Origin: Robertmurraya kyonggiensis | Lineage (GTDB): Bacteria > Bacillota > Bacilli > Bacillales > Cytobacillaceae | Assembly: GCF_005116465.1 (NCBI RefSeq) | Contig: NZ_SWBM01000001.1 | Location: 1,426,001 to 1,490,000, forward strand | Direction: 5' to 3' | DNA length: 64,000 nt | In this document: positions 1 to 8,713 of the stretch, piece by piece | Layout: the number at the start of each line of letters is the position of its first letter | How positions within the stretch are numbered: position 1 is the stretch's first letter | The notes under the pieces: model-generated | Database searches by the model: none | What the model saw: the letters and a program-made list of their open reading frames with translations, nothing else | What the model was told of the DNA's origin: nothing | Translations under genes and position numbers: made by a program

Positions 1-576
1 ATTCAAAAAGGGTTTGTCTATTACCAATTTCAGGAGGACTCTAACTACGATGTTTTTCTGTTAGATGATAGCTATGTAACCATTTTTTATGATATCCATG
101 AGGATGATACGGTAACCTCGATTCAATTGATTCATAAGGACATAGAAGAAAGCAAGAAAGATTTTTATACAAAAGCAAGCGAAGAACTGAAAGAAGGCTT
201 TGAGCTTCAAATGTTCGACCTTACAAATGCCACTAGGCTGAACCATGGATTAAATATCCTAACCTGGGATGAGCGTGTAAGGAATACAGCAAGAAAACAT
301 AGCTTAGATATGGCAGAAAACAATTATTTTGATCACACGAATTTGGAAGGTCAATCTCCTTTTGACCGAATGCTTGGGGACCAAATTACCTTTTCTGTCG
401 CTGGAGAAAATCTTGCCTATGGTCAATTCAGCAGCATATTTGCTCATGAAGGTTTGATGAATTCTTTAGGACATCGGGAGAACATTCTGCAGAAAGACTT
501 TGACTACTTAGGTGTGGGAGTCGCATTTAACAACGAATCCCATCCTTACTATACGCAAAATTACTTTACAAAATAG
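1..576 (+). CDS. CAP-domain (SCP/PR1-like) secreted protein, 5' end outside window
   Basis: The reading frame is open from base 1, so the start and any signal peptide lie upstream. The visible part reads as the end of a CAP-associated N-terminal domain (GFVYYQF, then VTIFYDIHEDD) followed by a CAP domain: LNHGLNILTWDERV, the metal-site-like histidine in YFDHTN, the GENLAYG loop and GHRENIL. This order matches the YlbC/YkwD-type CAP proteins of Bacillus, which are extracytoplasmic and of uncertain biochemical role. It ends at a hairpin terminator and converges with the dehydrogenase gene. The domain call is secure; the exact ortholog cannot be decided from this fragment. Confidence 0.85.
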   Translation: MQKGFVYYQFQEDSNYDVFLLDDSYVTIFYDIHEDDTVTSIQLIHKDIEESKKDFYTKASEELKEGFELQMFDLTNATRLNHGLNILTWDERVRNTARKHSLDMAENNYFDHTNLEGQSPFDRMLGDQITFSVAGENLAYGQFSSIFAHEGLMNSLGHRENILQKDFDYLGVGVAFNNESHPYYTQNYFTK

Positions 577-607
577 GACTCCGTGAAGCTCACGGAGTCC
601 TACCTTT
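576..607. terminator. Bidirectional rho-independent terminator
   Basis: A perfect 11-bp stem (GGACTCCGTGA at 576-586 with TCACGGAGTCC at 590-600) with a 3-nt loop is followed by TACCTTTTT. It lies between two convergent genes and overlaps both stop codon regions, so it can serve both strands. Confidence 0.85.
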
Positions 608-1481
608 TTACGACTACACCTGTTTTATCTTCTAAAGGCTTGATCACCGCCGACATATCTAAGTCAGAAAGTCCAATCCCCATTGCATGTGCAAAAGAAT
701 TCTCAGCTAACTTACCTAAAGTTTCCGTCAGCCCGACCTGTTCAAATAGTTGATTGGCTAACTTCACATCTTTATGAACATACTTCACTGCTCCACCAGG
801 CTCAAATTGGCGGTCTAATACGTATTGCTCCATATGGCGTTCAAGCATGCGACTTTGCCCATAACTTACTTTTAATAGTTTATAAAGTTGTTCACTATCT
901 AACCCAAATGCTACACCAGCAACCATTGCTTCTGAGGCTGCAATTGAGTGTACAGCGACTAAATACTGGTTAATTAACTTAGCGATGCTTCCGGAACCAC
1001 TTCCTCCAAGATACTCAATCTTTTCTCCTAAGCTATTTAAAAGGGGAAGAACTCGTTCATATGCTTCCTTTTTTCCACCAACCATAATCGTTAGATTTCC
1101 ATTCTCTACTCCCTCAGGACCACCGCTGACTGGAGCATCAAGATAGTCAATTCCCTTTTCCCGCGCTTTTTGATAGATGATTCTACTCGTATCAACTCCT
1201 ACCGTAGAAAAATCCAGACAAATCGTACCGTCCCTGGCATGAGGAATCACTCCTTCGAGAAAAACCTTAATCGAATCTTCAGGCATAGAAAGACAGCTGC
1301 ATATTACATCCGACTGCTCAGCTAAAGAAGGAATATCATTTGCCCTTAATGCCCCTATTTTTACTAAGGCTTCAGCTTTTTCAGGCGTACGGTTAAAAAC
1401 GAGTACCTCATGCCCAGCATCGAGGAAACGTTCCACCATTCGTGCTCCCATAACACCTAAACCAATAAAACAAATCTTCAT
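600..1481 (-). CDS. NAD(P)-dependent beta-hydroxyacid dehydrogenase (3-hydroxyisobutyrate / tartronate semialdehyde reductase family)
   Basis: The 293-aa product has the family's N-terminal Rossmann motif GLGVMGARM, the substrate signature DAPVSGG and the lysine-containing GSGSIAKLINQ segment that carries the catalytic Lys in this family. Length is normal (about 290 aa). An AAGGAG site precedes the ATG. It lies 15 bp downstream of a hydroxypyruvate-isomerase-like gene in the same operon, which favours tartronate semialdehyde/2-hydroxy-3-oxopropionate as substrate over 3-hydroxyisobutyrate. No glyoxylate carboligase is nearby, so the pathway is inference. B. subtilis YkwC is the likely counterpart. 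The enzyme is cytosolic. Confidence 0.85.
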   Translation of the reverse strand: MKICFIGLGVMGARMVERFLDAGHEVLVFNRTPEKAEALVKIGALRANDIPSLAEQSDVICSCLSMPEDSIKVFLEGVIPHARDGTICLDFSTVGVDTSRIIYQKAREKGIDYLDAPVSGGPEGVENGNLTIMVGGKKEAYERVLPLLNSLGEKIEYLGGSGSGSIAKLINQYLVAVHSIAASEAMVAGVAFGLDSEQLYKLLKVSYGQSRMLERHMEQYVLDRQFEPGGAVKYVHKDVKLANQLFEQVGLTETLGKLAENSFAHAMGIGLSDLDMSAVIKPLEDKTGVVVKR

Positions 1482-1496
1482 CCGTATTGCTCCTTT

Positions 1497-2258
1497 CTAT
1501 GTATGCGAAATCCACTTAAAACTATCTTCACTTCTCCCTTTCGGTGTGTACTCTAGTCCAACAAACCCTTCGTAACCGGATAACTCTATCATGCTAAAAA
1601 TATTCTCAAAGTGTATTTCACCAGTACCTGGCTCGTGGCGACCTGGTGTATCAGCAATTTGAATATGACCTATGTAATCAAAATATTGTTCAAAGTTGGC
1701 GATGAGATTTCCGTGCATACGTTGAATATGGTAAAAATCATATTGAAGCTTTACATTAGGTAAAGCAATTTCTTTTAGAATCTGCACCGAATCATGAAGA
1801 TTGGATAAGTAATAGCCTGGCATATCAAATGGATTAATGGGCTCGATAAGGAGTGTAATTCCGTGTTCAGCCAGCTTTTCTCCGGCGTACTGAATATTTT
1901 TCACATACGCACCTCTTGCTACATCACGTTCTATAGGTACTCCTGCCATACAATGAATTTTCTTTACGCCTAATGCTGTCGCATAAGTAATCCCCTTTTC
2001 GACAGATTGACGGAATTCTTCTACTCTCATATAGTCAACCGCCAAACCCCTGTCTCCTTTCGCCCAATTCCCAGGTGGCAAATTTATTAACGTAAGAGTA
2101 AGTTGTTCATTAGCTATTGCTTCTTGAATCTCTTCAACTTCAAAATCATAAGGAAATTGGCATTCCACGTACTGAAATCCAGCTTCCTTTGCTTTTTTAA
2201 AACGCTCTAAAAAAGGGAACTCTGTAAAAATGGTTGATACATTAACAGAAAAATTCAT
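1497..2258 (-). CDS. Hydroxypyruvate isomerase family TIM-barrel protein
   Basis: This 253-aa protein belongs to the xylose-isomerase-like TIM barrel superfamily, in the Hyi group: MNFSVNVSTIF and EFPFLERF at the N-terminus, the metal-ligand glutamates in LLIEPINP and near the C-terminus in FVGLEYTPKGRSEDS, and histidine in HIQIADTPGRHEPGTG. The reaction known for the family is hydroxypyruvate to tartronate semialdehyde. I chose the ATG at 2256-2258 because AAGGAGGG stands 8 nt upstream; an earlier in-frame GTG at 2294 has no good site. It is the first gene of a two-gene operon with the following reductase. Confidence 0.82.
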   Translation of the reverse strand: MNFSVNVSTIFTEFPFLERFKKAKEAGFQYVECQFPYDFEVEEIQEAIANEQLTLTLINLPPGNWAKGDRGLAVDYMRVEEFRQSVEKGITYATALGVKKIHCMAGVPIERDVARGAYVKNIQYAGEKLAEHGITLLIEPINPFDMPGYYLSNLHDSVQILKEIALPNVKLQYDFYHIQRMHGNLIANFEQYFDYIGHIQIADTPGRHEPGTGEIHFENIFSMIELSGYEGFVGLEYTPKGRSEDSFKWISHT

Positions 2259-2317
2259 TCTCAAATCCCTCCTTGATAAGAATAATTTCGACACTCACAC
2301 AGTACATTCCTTTTCAT

Positions 2318-2346
2318 TAAATAAAGAGCTGCCCTTAGACAGCCCT
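2318..2346 (-). terminator. Terminator after the D,D-carboxypeptidase gene
   Basis: Read on the minus strand directly after the stop at 2347, AGGGCTG pairs with CAGCTCT (one G-U pair) and is followed by TTTATTTAA. The stem is modest but the position is right. Confidence 0.55.
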
Positions 2347-3786
2347 TCAAAATGATTGATTTGCAATGATTTCAATCAACTTATCTTCGATTAACTTTCC
2401 TTTATCCTCTTTTAGGATATTATTTATCAATATTGAAAATATGACTGTCTCTCCAGACTTTGTTCGCGCATACCCCGATATCGAAGATACAGTGGTTAGA
2501 GTGCCTGTTTTGGCATGTACATCTAAATGAGCCATTCGTTTACGTAATGTACCTCCGACAAGCTTGTCTTTTTTACCAGCCACGGGTAAGGAATCATGAA
2601 ATGTCTTAAACCACGGTTTTCCTTGTACTTGATAGAGTAGTTTTGTTAATTCATTCGCCGTAAGTGAATTGATATGAGAAATTCCTGAACCATCACGAAA
2701 TACAAGTACATCACTATTCACACCAAATTTCTTCAGCTCATTTTTGACGACCCGTAAGCCATTTTTCCAACTGCCTTGCCCGGTTCCTTTTCTTCCGAGC
2801 TCTTTAACTAAAATTTCTGCATGGACATTGTTGCTTAGTTTTAAAAATGGAACCATGAGAACAGAAAGTGTAGGAGAATGATGAACAGCTAGTCTATGAC
2901 TCTTAGTACTTATACCTCTCGTGACATTTCCTGATACTGTAATCCCGTGTCTCTCTAAGGCTAATTGAAAAAGGTCTAGAGCATATCCGGTTGGTTCCCA
3001 AACACCGACAAATTCCCTTTTTCTAATGGATTTCAAGGGAATCATCCCTTCAACCATAACTGTGTTCGTACCATGCAATCTCTTAATAGTTACCTTTGCC
3101 TTTTCTTCGGGAGTAACAGTAGTCACATGATTGATGAAGTGAACATATTTCGTTTTCGGTACTAAGGAAATTACAGCTTGCGAACCGAGCGTTTTCCCTG
3201 GTTCCACGTCAACCACAACGGTCCCCGCATCATAATCCTTATCTGGGGACGCTGTTAATGCAGAAATTTGCGCCCCATAATAGTCATCTTCATCGTTCCA
3301 AATCATATCAGGCGAGAAACGAACATCGTCATACCAGGAATCATCTCCAATTAGATTGCCTTCAATCCGTGTAATTCCTAACCCTCTAATTTCACTGGCG
3401 AGCTGGTTGAAGTCCTCTTCTCGTAGAGTAGGATCACCTCTTCCGACTAAATAGAGATTTCCCTTCAATGTTCGTCCTTTAATGACCCCATCAGTCCTGA
3501 CTTCCGTTTGAAAGCGATAGTTTTCACCTAAAATGGACAGAGCAACAGCTGCTGTCATCAATTTCATGTTAGATGCTGGTTTAAGCCTCGTATTTCCGTT
3601 ATATTCATATTGAACCTCGCCTGTTTTTGCTGAACGAATACTAATACCTACGATAGCTCCCTTTAAGTTCGTTTCTGTTTGGATTAGTTGCTCAATCTGT
3701 CCTTGCGGAGGAGTCGCATATCCATGAGGTGCTAAAATGAACATTATTATGATCGACAAAAATAGCGTAGTTAACCCTTTTTTCAA
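2347..3786 (-). CDS. dacC: D-alanyl-D-alanine carboxypeptidase/endopeptidase (PBP4-type, peptidase family S13)
   Basis: The 479-aa protein begins with a signal peptide (KKGLTTLFLSIIIMFILAP, likely cut after YAT). It shows all three penicillin-binding motifs in family order: SxxK as SNMK near residue 72, SxN as SNN near residue 318, and KTG in HAKTGTL near the C-terminus. The long insert between SxxK and SxN is typical of S13 enzymes (B. subtilis DacC/PBP4a, about 490 aa), which trim peptidoglycan peptides outside the membrane. The start is a TTG; an in-frame TGA three codons upstream rules out an earlier start, and the ribosome site is weak. It is transcribed alone. Confidence 0.9.
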   Translation of the reverse strand: MKKGLTTLFLSIIIMFILAPHGYATPPQGQIEQLIQTETNLKGAIVGISIRSAKTGEVQYEYNGNTRLKPASNMKLMTAAVALSILGENYRFQTEVRTDGVIKGRTLKGNLYLVGRGDPTLREEDFNQLASEIRGLGITRIEGNLIGDDSWYDDVRFSPDMIWNDEDDYYGAQISALTASPDKDYDAGTVVVDVEPGKTLGSQAVISLVPKTKYVHFINHVTTVTPEEKAKVTIKRLHGTNTVMVEGMIPLKSIRKREFVGVWEPTGYALDLFQLALERHGITVSGNVTRGISTKSHRLAVHHSPTLSVLMVPFLKLSNNVHAEILVKELGRKGTGQGSWKNGLRVVKNELKKFGVNSDVLVFRDGSGISHINSLTANELTKLLYQVQGKPWFKTFHDSLPVAGKKDKLVGGTLRKRMAHLDVHAKTGTLTTVSSISGYARTKSGETVIFSILINNILKEDKGKLIEDKLIEIIANQSF

Positions 3787-3861
3787 TCCAATTCACATCC
3801 ATCATTCATTTGCCGCCTTACTAATTTACCCAGCCACTTAGGAAAAAATTGGTCCATATAC

Positions 3862-3894
3862 GAAAAAATTCACTAGAGCTATGCTCTAGTGAAT
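3862..3894 (-). terminator. Rho-independent terminator downstream of the helicase
   Basis: A perfect 12-bp stem (ATTCACTAGAGC at 3868-3879 with GCTCTAGTGAAT at 3883-3894, loop TAT) is followed on the minus strand by TTTTTTCG. It ends transcription from the gene at 4028-6520, leaving a 3' UTR of about 130 nt. Confidence 0.85.
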
Positions 3895-4027
3895 CACTGA
3901 CTTAAATGATCCGCAGTAGGCTTCATCTGTATCCATAAGACATCTCATTCGTTCTCAAAACCCATGCAAAACTATCAAGTTAACATAACTATTTTATCGT
4001 CTACTAAACTTAACGACCTTCAAATTT

Positions 4028-6520
4028 TTACCATCTCTGATACCTAGAAAAATGGCATGAATCACAAATTTGAAAATTGTGTTCCCATGGGATTGTCTTT
4101 CCACAATTCCTACATTTCTTCGTCATTTTCTTCACTTCAGTTTTTAAGGATTCATGCACAGCATCACTTAATTCTTCCCTAATTCGTTCCCAATAGGTAG
4201 CCTCCAGTCGTTTATCCAGGCGATATAAGAAGAGTAAATGAAGTCCAATCGCCTTGTAGGCCAGTTCTTGTTGCTCTAGATTATTCCTTTTAATCACAGG
4301 ATCAGGGAGTTCTTCTCCTTGAACGATCGCAAACATCGTATCTCTCCACTGTTGTACGAGACCATAATCCTTTGTGGAAAAAGGTAAATGCAAAAAGCCA
4401 TACAAGTCCATCATTGACAATCGCGCCTCAATTTCTGTTCCTATAATGATTTCATACAACTCTTTTTCCTGAGAAAGGCTCGCTTTTTGCGTACCTTGAG
4501 GACTTTCGAATTTATCCCACAGCTCAAAAAAACTGCCCAGTTCACGATAATACTTTTGAAAACGCTCAAACACTGCATTGGTTGGTGCAATTGAAAATGT
4601 ATGAACAGGAGTATCCACTTGCTCGAGTAAATGCTTCATGATTTTAATATCATTTGTAAAGGCAACCTTTCCAACATCATATATGCCTTTACGCCCTGCT
4701 CGACCTGCGATTTGTTTAACCTCCTGAGAATTCAGTCTCCTTCTACGAGTTCCATCAAATTTCTCTGTCTCGAGAAAAACAATCCGACGTATTGGTAAGT
4801 TTAGACCCATTCCAATCGCATCTGTCGAAACAATAACCTTTGTATCGCCCTCTACAAATCGAAGCATCTCTTTCTTCCGTGTTTCCGGAGGCATACTCCC
4901 ATAAATCATACTTACCTTATGACCTTGATTCTGTAATCGCGAAGCTGTTTCAAGAACCCGTTTCCGAGAAAAACAAACTAGAGCATCTCCCTTTTTCGTC
5001 TGTTCAAGTGTAAAATTCTTTTTCTCTACCTGGAGTGGAATTTCACGACTATATTCTTTTATTTCCATATTGGATTCGCTTAAAAGCTGTATCATCATAT
5101 CCTTTAAGTTTCTACTTCCAACAATATGTACTTCTCGTGCATTCGCCTTCGTGATTGCTTTATACCAAGAAAAACCTCGGTCTTTATCTGCAATCATCTG
5201 TGCCTCATCTATTACAACTACATCAAAATAATCTTTCTCATGAAACATTTCAACCGTGCAGGAATAATGCTGGGCACCGGTTGCAAGCTTTTCTTCCTCA
5301 CCTGTTTTCAAAGTACACGGAATCCCGTCTGCGTTTAATTTGTCGTACACTTCTAAAGCAAGAAGGCGAAGTGGTGCTAGGTAAAGCCCACTCGGTGCCT
5401 CTTTCATTTTTTCCAAAGCATGGTGTGTCTTCCCTGTATTTGTCTCACCAATATGAAGGACATATTTAATATCACGGCCTAACCCTGGCTGGTATTCCTG
5501 CCCGAAGATATCTTCAATTCGTCGTGCTTCTTCTTCTTGTTTTCGTTGCAGTTCAGCAAGTTCCTCTGCCTTCCATCTATCTCGTTCGGCTAAGTTCCTC
5601 TGTAAAATTTGTTGATGACTTTCTTCTTCAAACGGAATTTCTGCTAAGGAGAGAAGGTCAGCAACAGCTTCCTCTTGAATAATTCCGATAAAATCTGAAG
5701 CAATTTCGTACAGTTCATTATAGAGAAAATCTCGAATATTAGCTGCACGCATTCGCTTCCCCAAAAGCTCCTCATAACAAGCAATCAAATCTTTGTTCAG
5801 TCTTTCAAGTATGAGCTGTGGAACCCTATTCATAACATCTTGACCGATCAATTCCTCGAATACTTCCCCATAGTTTTCATTTTCATAATATGAACGACCT
5901 TTGTATCTCGATTTATGTACAACACCAGTCCATTCCATGAAAAAGTCAGCCATCTGTGAATAGTTATCAAACTGAACATGGCTATATTTTTCTAATACCT
6001 TTGCTACATAGTAGCGGGTATGTAAATACAATAGCTGATATTGATCTGTCAAAATCTCATCTATCGACGTTTCCAACTCGTGCAATACTTGATCACGTGC
6101 TTGTGCTAGTCGTTCTTTCTCTTGCTTGATCAAAAATTGTTCTCTCGCTTTTTCATAAACTGCATCCCAATCGACTTCATCTTTTGAAAAATGGGTTTTA
6201 ATCCATTTAAGAACATCAAAGGGTCTATACTCTCGGATTTCCTGGCGGAACAGATGGTTGATTACTTTTCGATCCACACCCTCAACCTCGAAGTCTCTTT
6301 CTTTTAATAACTCTTTTTTTTCAGCTCGTGGTATGTGGTTTGTTGCATGATTCAACCATACATTCACCCAAATTTGCTCCAAATAATTTTTTCGATCGTA
6401 TAGATATTGTTCAAACGTTGTGATACTTTCTTTGCTGCCAAGGTAACTATATAGGTCCTCCTTGACCTTGGTTTGTGTATATTGAATAGCTTTTGAATGC
6501 CAAGTCTCTAAATGTGACAT
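4028..6520 (-). CDS. Suv3-like superfamily 2 RNA helicase with C-terminal zinc ribbon
   Basis: This is an 830-aa protein. Residues 1-340 are a helical, charged region of no recognised family. The helicase core follows: Walker A GETNTGKTHH with K364, motif II DEAQ at 438-441, then GSMPPETRKKEM, STDAIGMGLNLPI and QIAGRAGRKG (motif VI). The Suv3-like GETNTGKT form and DEAQ box set it apart from DEAD-box proteins. The C-terminus carries a four-cysteine zinc ribbon (CRNC...CDSC). Suv3 relatives unwind RNA for degradation; that this one does so is inference. ATG with AGAGGGG upstream. It is divergent from the YkuK gene and monocistronic. Confidence 0.85.
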   Translation of the reverse strand: MSHLETWHSKAIQYTQTKVKEDLYSYLGSKESITTFEQYLYDRKNYLEQIWVNVWLNHATNHIPRAEKKELLKERDFEVEGVDRKVINHLFRQEIREYRPFDVLKWIKTHFSKDEVDWDAVYEKAREQFLIKQEKERLAQARDQVLHELETSIDEILTDQYQLLYLHTRYYVAKVLEKYSHVQFDNYSQMADFFMEWTGVVHKSRYKGRSYYENENYGEVFEELIGQDVMNRVPQLILERLNKDLIACYEELLGKRMRAANIRDFLYNELYEIASDFIGIIQEEAVADLLSLAEIPFEEESHQQILQRNLAERDRWKAEELAELQRKQEEEARRIEDIFGQEYQPGLGRDIKYVLHIGETNTGKTHHALEKMKEAPSGLYLAPLRLLALEVYDKLNADGIPCTLKTGEEEKLATGAQHYSCTVEMFHEKDYFDVVVIDEAQMIADKDRGFSWYKAITKANAREVHIVGSRNLKDMMIQLLSESNMEIKEYSREIPLQVEKKNFTLEQTKKGDALVCFSRKRVLETASRLQNQGHKVSMIYGSMPPETRKKEMLRFVEGDTKVIVSTDAIGMGLNLPIRRIVFLETEKFDGTRRRRLNSQEVKQIAGRAGRKGIYDVGKVAFTNDIKIMKHLLEQVDTPVHTFSIAPTNAVFERFQKYYRELGSFFELWDKFESPQGTQKASLSQEKELYEIIIGTEIEARLSMMDLYGFLHLPFSTKDYGLVQQWRDTMFAIVQGEELPDPVIKRNNLEQQELAYKAIGLHLLFLYRLDKRLEATYWERIREELSDAVHESLKTEVKKMTKKCRNCGKTIPWEHNFQICDSCHFSRYQRW

Positions 6521-6697
6521 AAAATCCCCTCTTTTTCTTGCTTTAATTATTACTCTTCCATTGCATTAATATTTTTATGAACGGAACTATTCCGTAAAAA
6601 GCCAACAATATTCTCTTCTTCTTGCATAAGTTTATTAAAAGACAGTTTGTTTGAGAAAAAGTCTTTAAAAAGACTATTATACCGAAAGGACAGATAC

Positions 6698-7222
6698 ATG
6701 GTGAATGACATCAGGTTTCAGAATTTGCAGGAACGTAACATGTCCTTTGAAGATGTATTTAATAGAATCTTAAAGTTTATGAATCGAAATCCAAGAGGTA
6801 ATTACCGGCTTATGATCGGGACTGATTCACAGGTCCATCATGATTATACGCTTTTTATCACAGGAATTGTTATTCAGAGCGAAGGAAAAGGCGTATGGGC
6901 ATGCATACGTAAGGTTTCAGTGTCTAGAAAAATGGGACGATTGCATGAACGAATATCGAGAGAAACGTCTTTAACCGAAGAAATTGTTGCCTTGTTTACT
7001 GAAGAAAGGAAAAACCGGATGATTGATATTATTCTTCCCCATATTTATCATGGGGCCACTTTTACGATGGAGGGCCATATTGATATCGGTTCTGGAAAGA
7101 AAAACAAAACAAAAATATACGTTGAGGAAATGATGGCAAGGATTGAATCGATGGGGCTGGAACCAAAAATTAAACCGAATTCCTTTGTTGCTTCAAGCTA
7201 TGCCAACCGGTTTACGAAATAA
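6698..7222 (+). CDS. ykuK: YkuK family ribonuclease H-like protein (DUF458)
   Basis: The 174-aa product contains the RNase H-like signature GTDSQVHHDY and the strand LFITGIVIQ typical of DUF458/YkuK. Length agrees with B. subtilis YkuK (about 172 aa) if translation starts at the ATG at 6698, which has AAAGGA 7 nt upstream; an earlier in-frame start at 6647 has no such site. Function is unproven in the family; a metal-dependent nuclease fold is predicted. It is a single gene, divergent from the helicase. Confidence 0.8.
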   Translation: MVNDIRFQNLQERNMSFEDVFNRILKFMNRNPRGNYRLMIGTDSQVHHDYTLFITGIVIQSEGKGVWACIRKVSVSRKMGRLHERISRETSLTEEIVALFTEERKNRMIDIILPHIYHGATFTMEGHIDIGSGKKNKTKIYVEEMMARIESMGLEPKIKPNSFVASSYANRFTK

Positions 7223-7309
7223 CAAAATCGAAATTTCTAATAATTCCCCCTATTTGTCAGATTATATATTATAATAATGTTAGGAAACATGACATGAGGG
7301 GGATTTTAT

Positions 7310-8680
7310 TTGATTTTACTAAAAAGAATAGGAAAAATAAACGTAATTCCTGAACCAATACTAGAGAGCAGAAACTTTGACGGACAGGTACAAGTTGCTG
7401 TCGACCAATTAAACGGTGTCGTCGAACAAGTTAAGATTGCAACAATTGAGTTAGAAGAAACCTCCACCTCCAGTAAGAACAGCACGAATACATTATTGTC
7501 CCATAGTGAAAAAACCGTAGACTATACGATACAAGTTTCTAAAAAGATGGAAACCATCGAAACGTCTGCCATTCAGATATCCAATTCCTTCCAAGAAATA
7601 CTTTCCAAAGCACAAAGCTCACAAAACGATTTAGACATCTCTTGGAAATCCCTACAAGACTTGCAGAAGAAATTTGAAGAACTTAGTCAAAGCCATAACC
7701 AACTTCTTGAGCAAATGAATCATTTAGTGAAGTTCTCCGAGAATATTCACGCGATCGTTCATACCATTGGCTCCATCTCGCAAAAAACAAAAATATTAGC
7801 GTTGAATGCGGCAATTGAGGCTGCAAGAGCTGGAGAACATGGTCGAGGATTTTCAGTAGTGGCGAATGAGGTGGGAGAACTTGCAAATCAAACCTCCTTG
7901 GCAGTAGAAGAAACAAGAGAAAATATCAATCTTATTCAAGAAGAAATTCAGTTAAACTCTCAAATGGTTGAAAAAGAAACAAAGGAAGTACAAGAAGGAA
8001 CGGCTGAATTAGGAAACGTGCTTAGTTATTTGGAATCCTTTAAGGATAAGCTTGGAGCTATTACGAGTATGGTTTCTGATTCGACATTCGCAGTCGATGA
8101 ACAAACAGAAAACGTTAAAGAAATCGCTAATCTCCTCGATCAAATCACACAATTATCAATTGAGAACAAAGATTTTGTCATTAAGGTTAGCCATGATATG
8201 GATAAACAGCATCAAAATATCCATCAAATGCTCTCGATCAGCAATTCCCTTTCTGCAACCTCAAGCGAGCTTCAAGGCGTTGTTCACCATGAGATAACAG
8301 GCACAAGTGTTGTCGATCCCGCGGCCATCGAAAAAATGAAACAGAATCTTAAGCCGATCCTACATTCTGTACAAATTCAATCCATGCACGCATTAGAACA
8401 TCAAACGATTTTGGATGAGGTATTGGCGACTTACACAGACTTGGAAGCAATATGGACAAATCGCATCGATGGAACCTTCGTTTATTCCAATCCAAAAGCA
8501 GGTCTCGTCAATGCCAAGGCACGTCCTTGGTTCATTCAAGCATTGGCTGGTCATATCTATGTTTCCGAAGTGTATATTTCAGCTCTTACGAAAAAAGCAT
8601 GTATTACATTATCGTTCCCTATTTACACTCATGAAGGGCAAATAGTTGGGATATTGGGTGCCGATCTAACCATTGACTAA
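7310..8680 (+). CDS. Soluble methyl-accepting chemotaxis-type signalling protein with C-terminal Cache-like domain
   Basis: The 456-aa protein has no membrane segment. Residues 20-330 are a long coiled coil holding the chemoreceptor hairpin (ILALNAAIEAARAGEHGRGF near residue 162), the part that contacts CheA/CheW in this family. The last 100 residues (TDLEAIWTNRIDGTFVY, ARPWFIQALAG, YISALTKKACITLSFPIYT, GILGADL) resemble the small-molecule-binding half of a Cache sensor. The sensor is therefore behind the signalling domain, the reverse of membrane receptors. The start is TTG with GAGGGGG 7 nt upstream. It is transcribed alone and ends at a terminator shared with the helicase-nuclease operon. 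Confidence 0.85.
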   Translation: MILLKRIGKINVIPEPILESRNFDGQVQVAVDQLNGVVEQVKIATIELEETSTSSKNSTNTLLSHSEKTVDYTIQVSKKMETIETSAIQISNSFQEILSKAQSSQNDLDISWKSLQDLQKKFEELSQSHNQLLEQMNHLVKFSENIHAIVHTIGSISQKTKILALNAAIEAARAGEHGRGFSVVANEVGELANQTSLAVEETRENINLIQEEIQLNSQMVEKETKEVQEGTAELGNVLSYLESFKDKLGAITSMVSDSTFAVDEQTENVKEIANLLDQITQLSIENKDFVIKVSHDMDKQHQNIHQMLSISNSLSATSSELQGVVHHEITGTSVVDPAAIEKMKQNLKPILHSVQIQSMHALEHQTILDEVLATYTDLEAIWTNRIDGTFVYSNPKAGLVNAKARPWFIQALAGHIYVSEVYISALTKKACITLSFPIYTHEGQIVGILGADLTID

Positions 8681-8708
8681 AAGGAGGAGCATTTTTCGCT
8701 CCTCTTTT
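8681..8708. terminator. Terminator between convergent genes
   Basis: GAGGAGC (8684-8690) pairs with GCTCCTC (8698-8704), followed by TTTT. It serves the chemoreceptor gene and possibly the opposing helicase-nuclease operon. Confidence 0.75.
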
Positions 8709-8713
8709 CAGTT

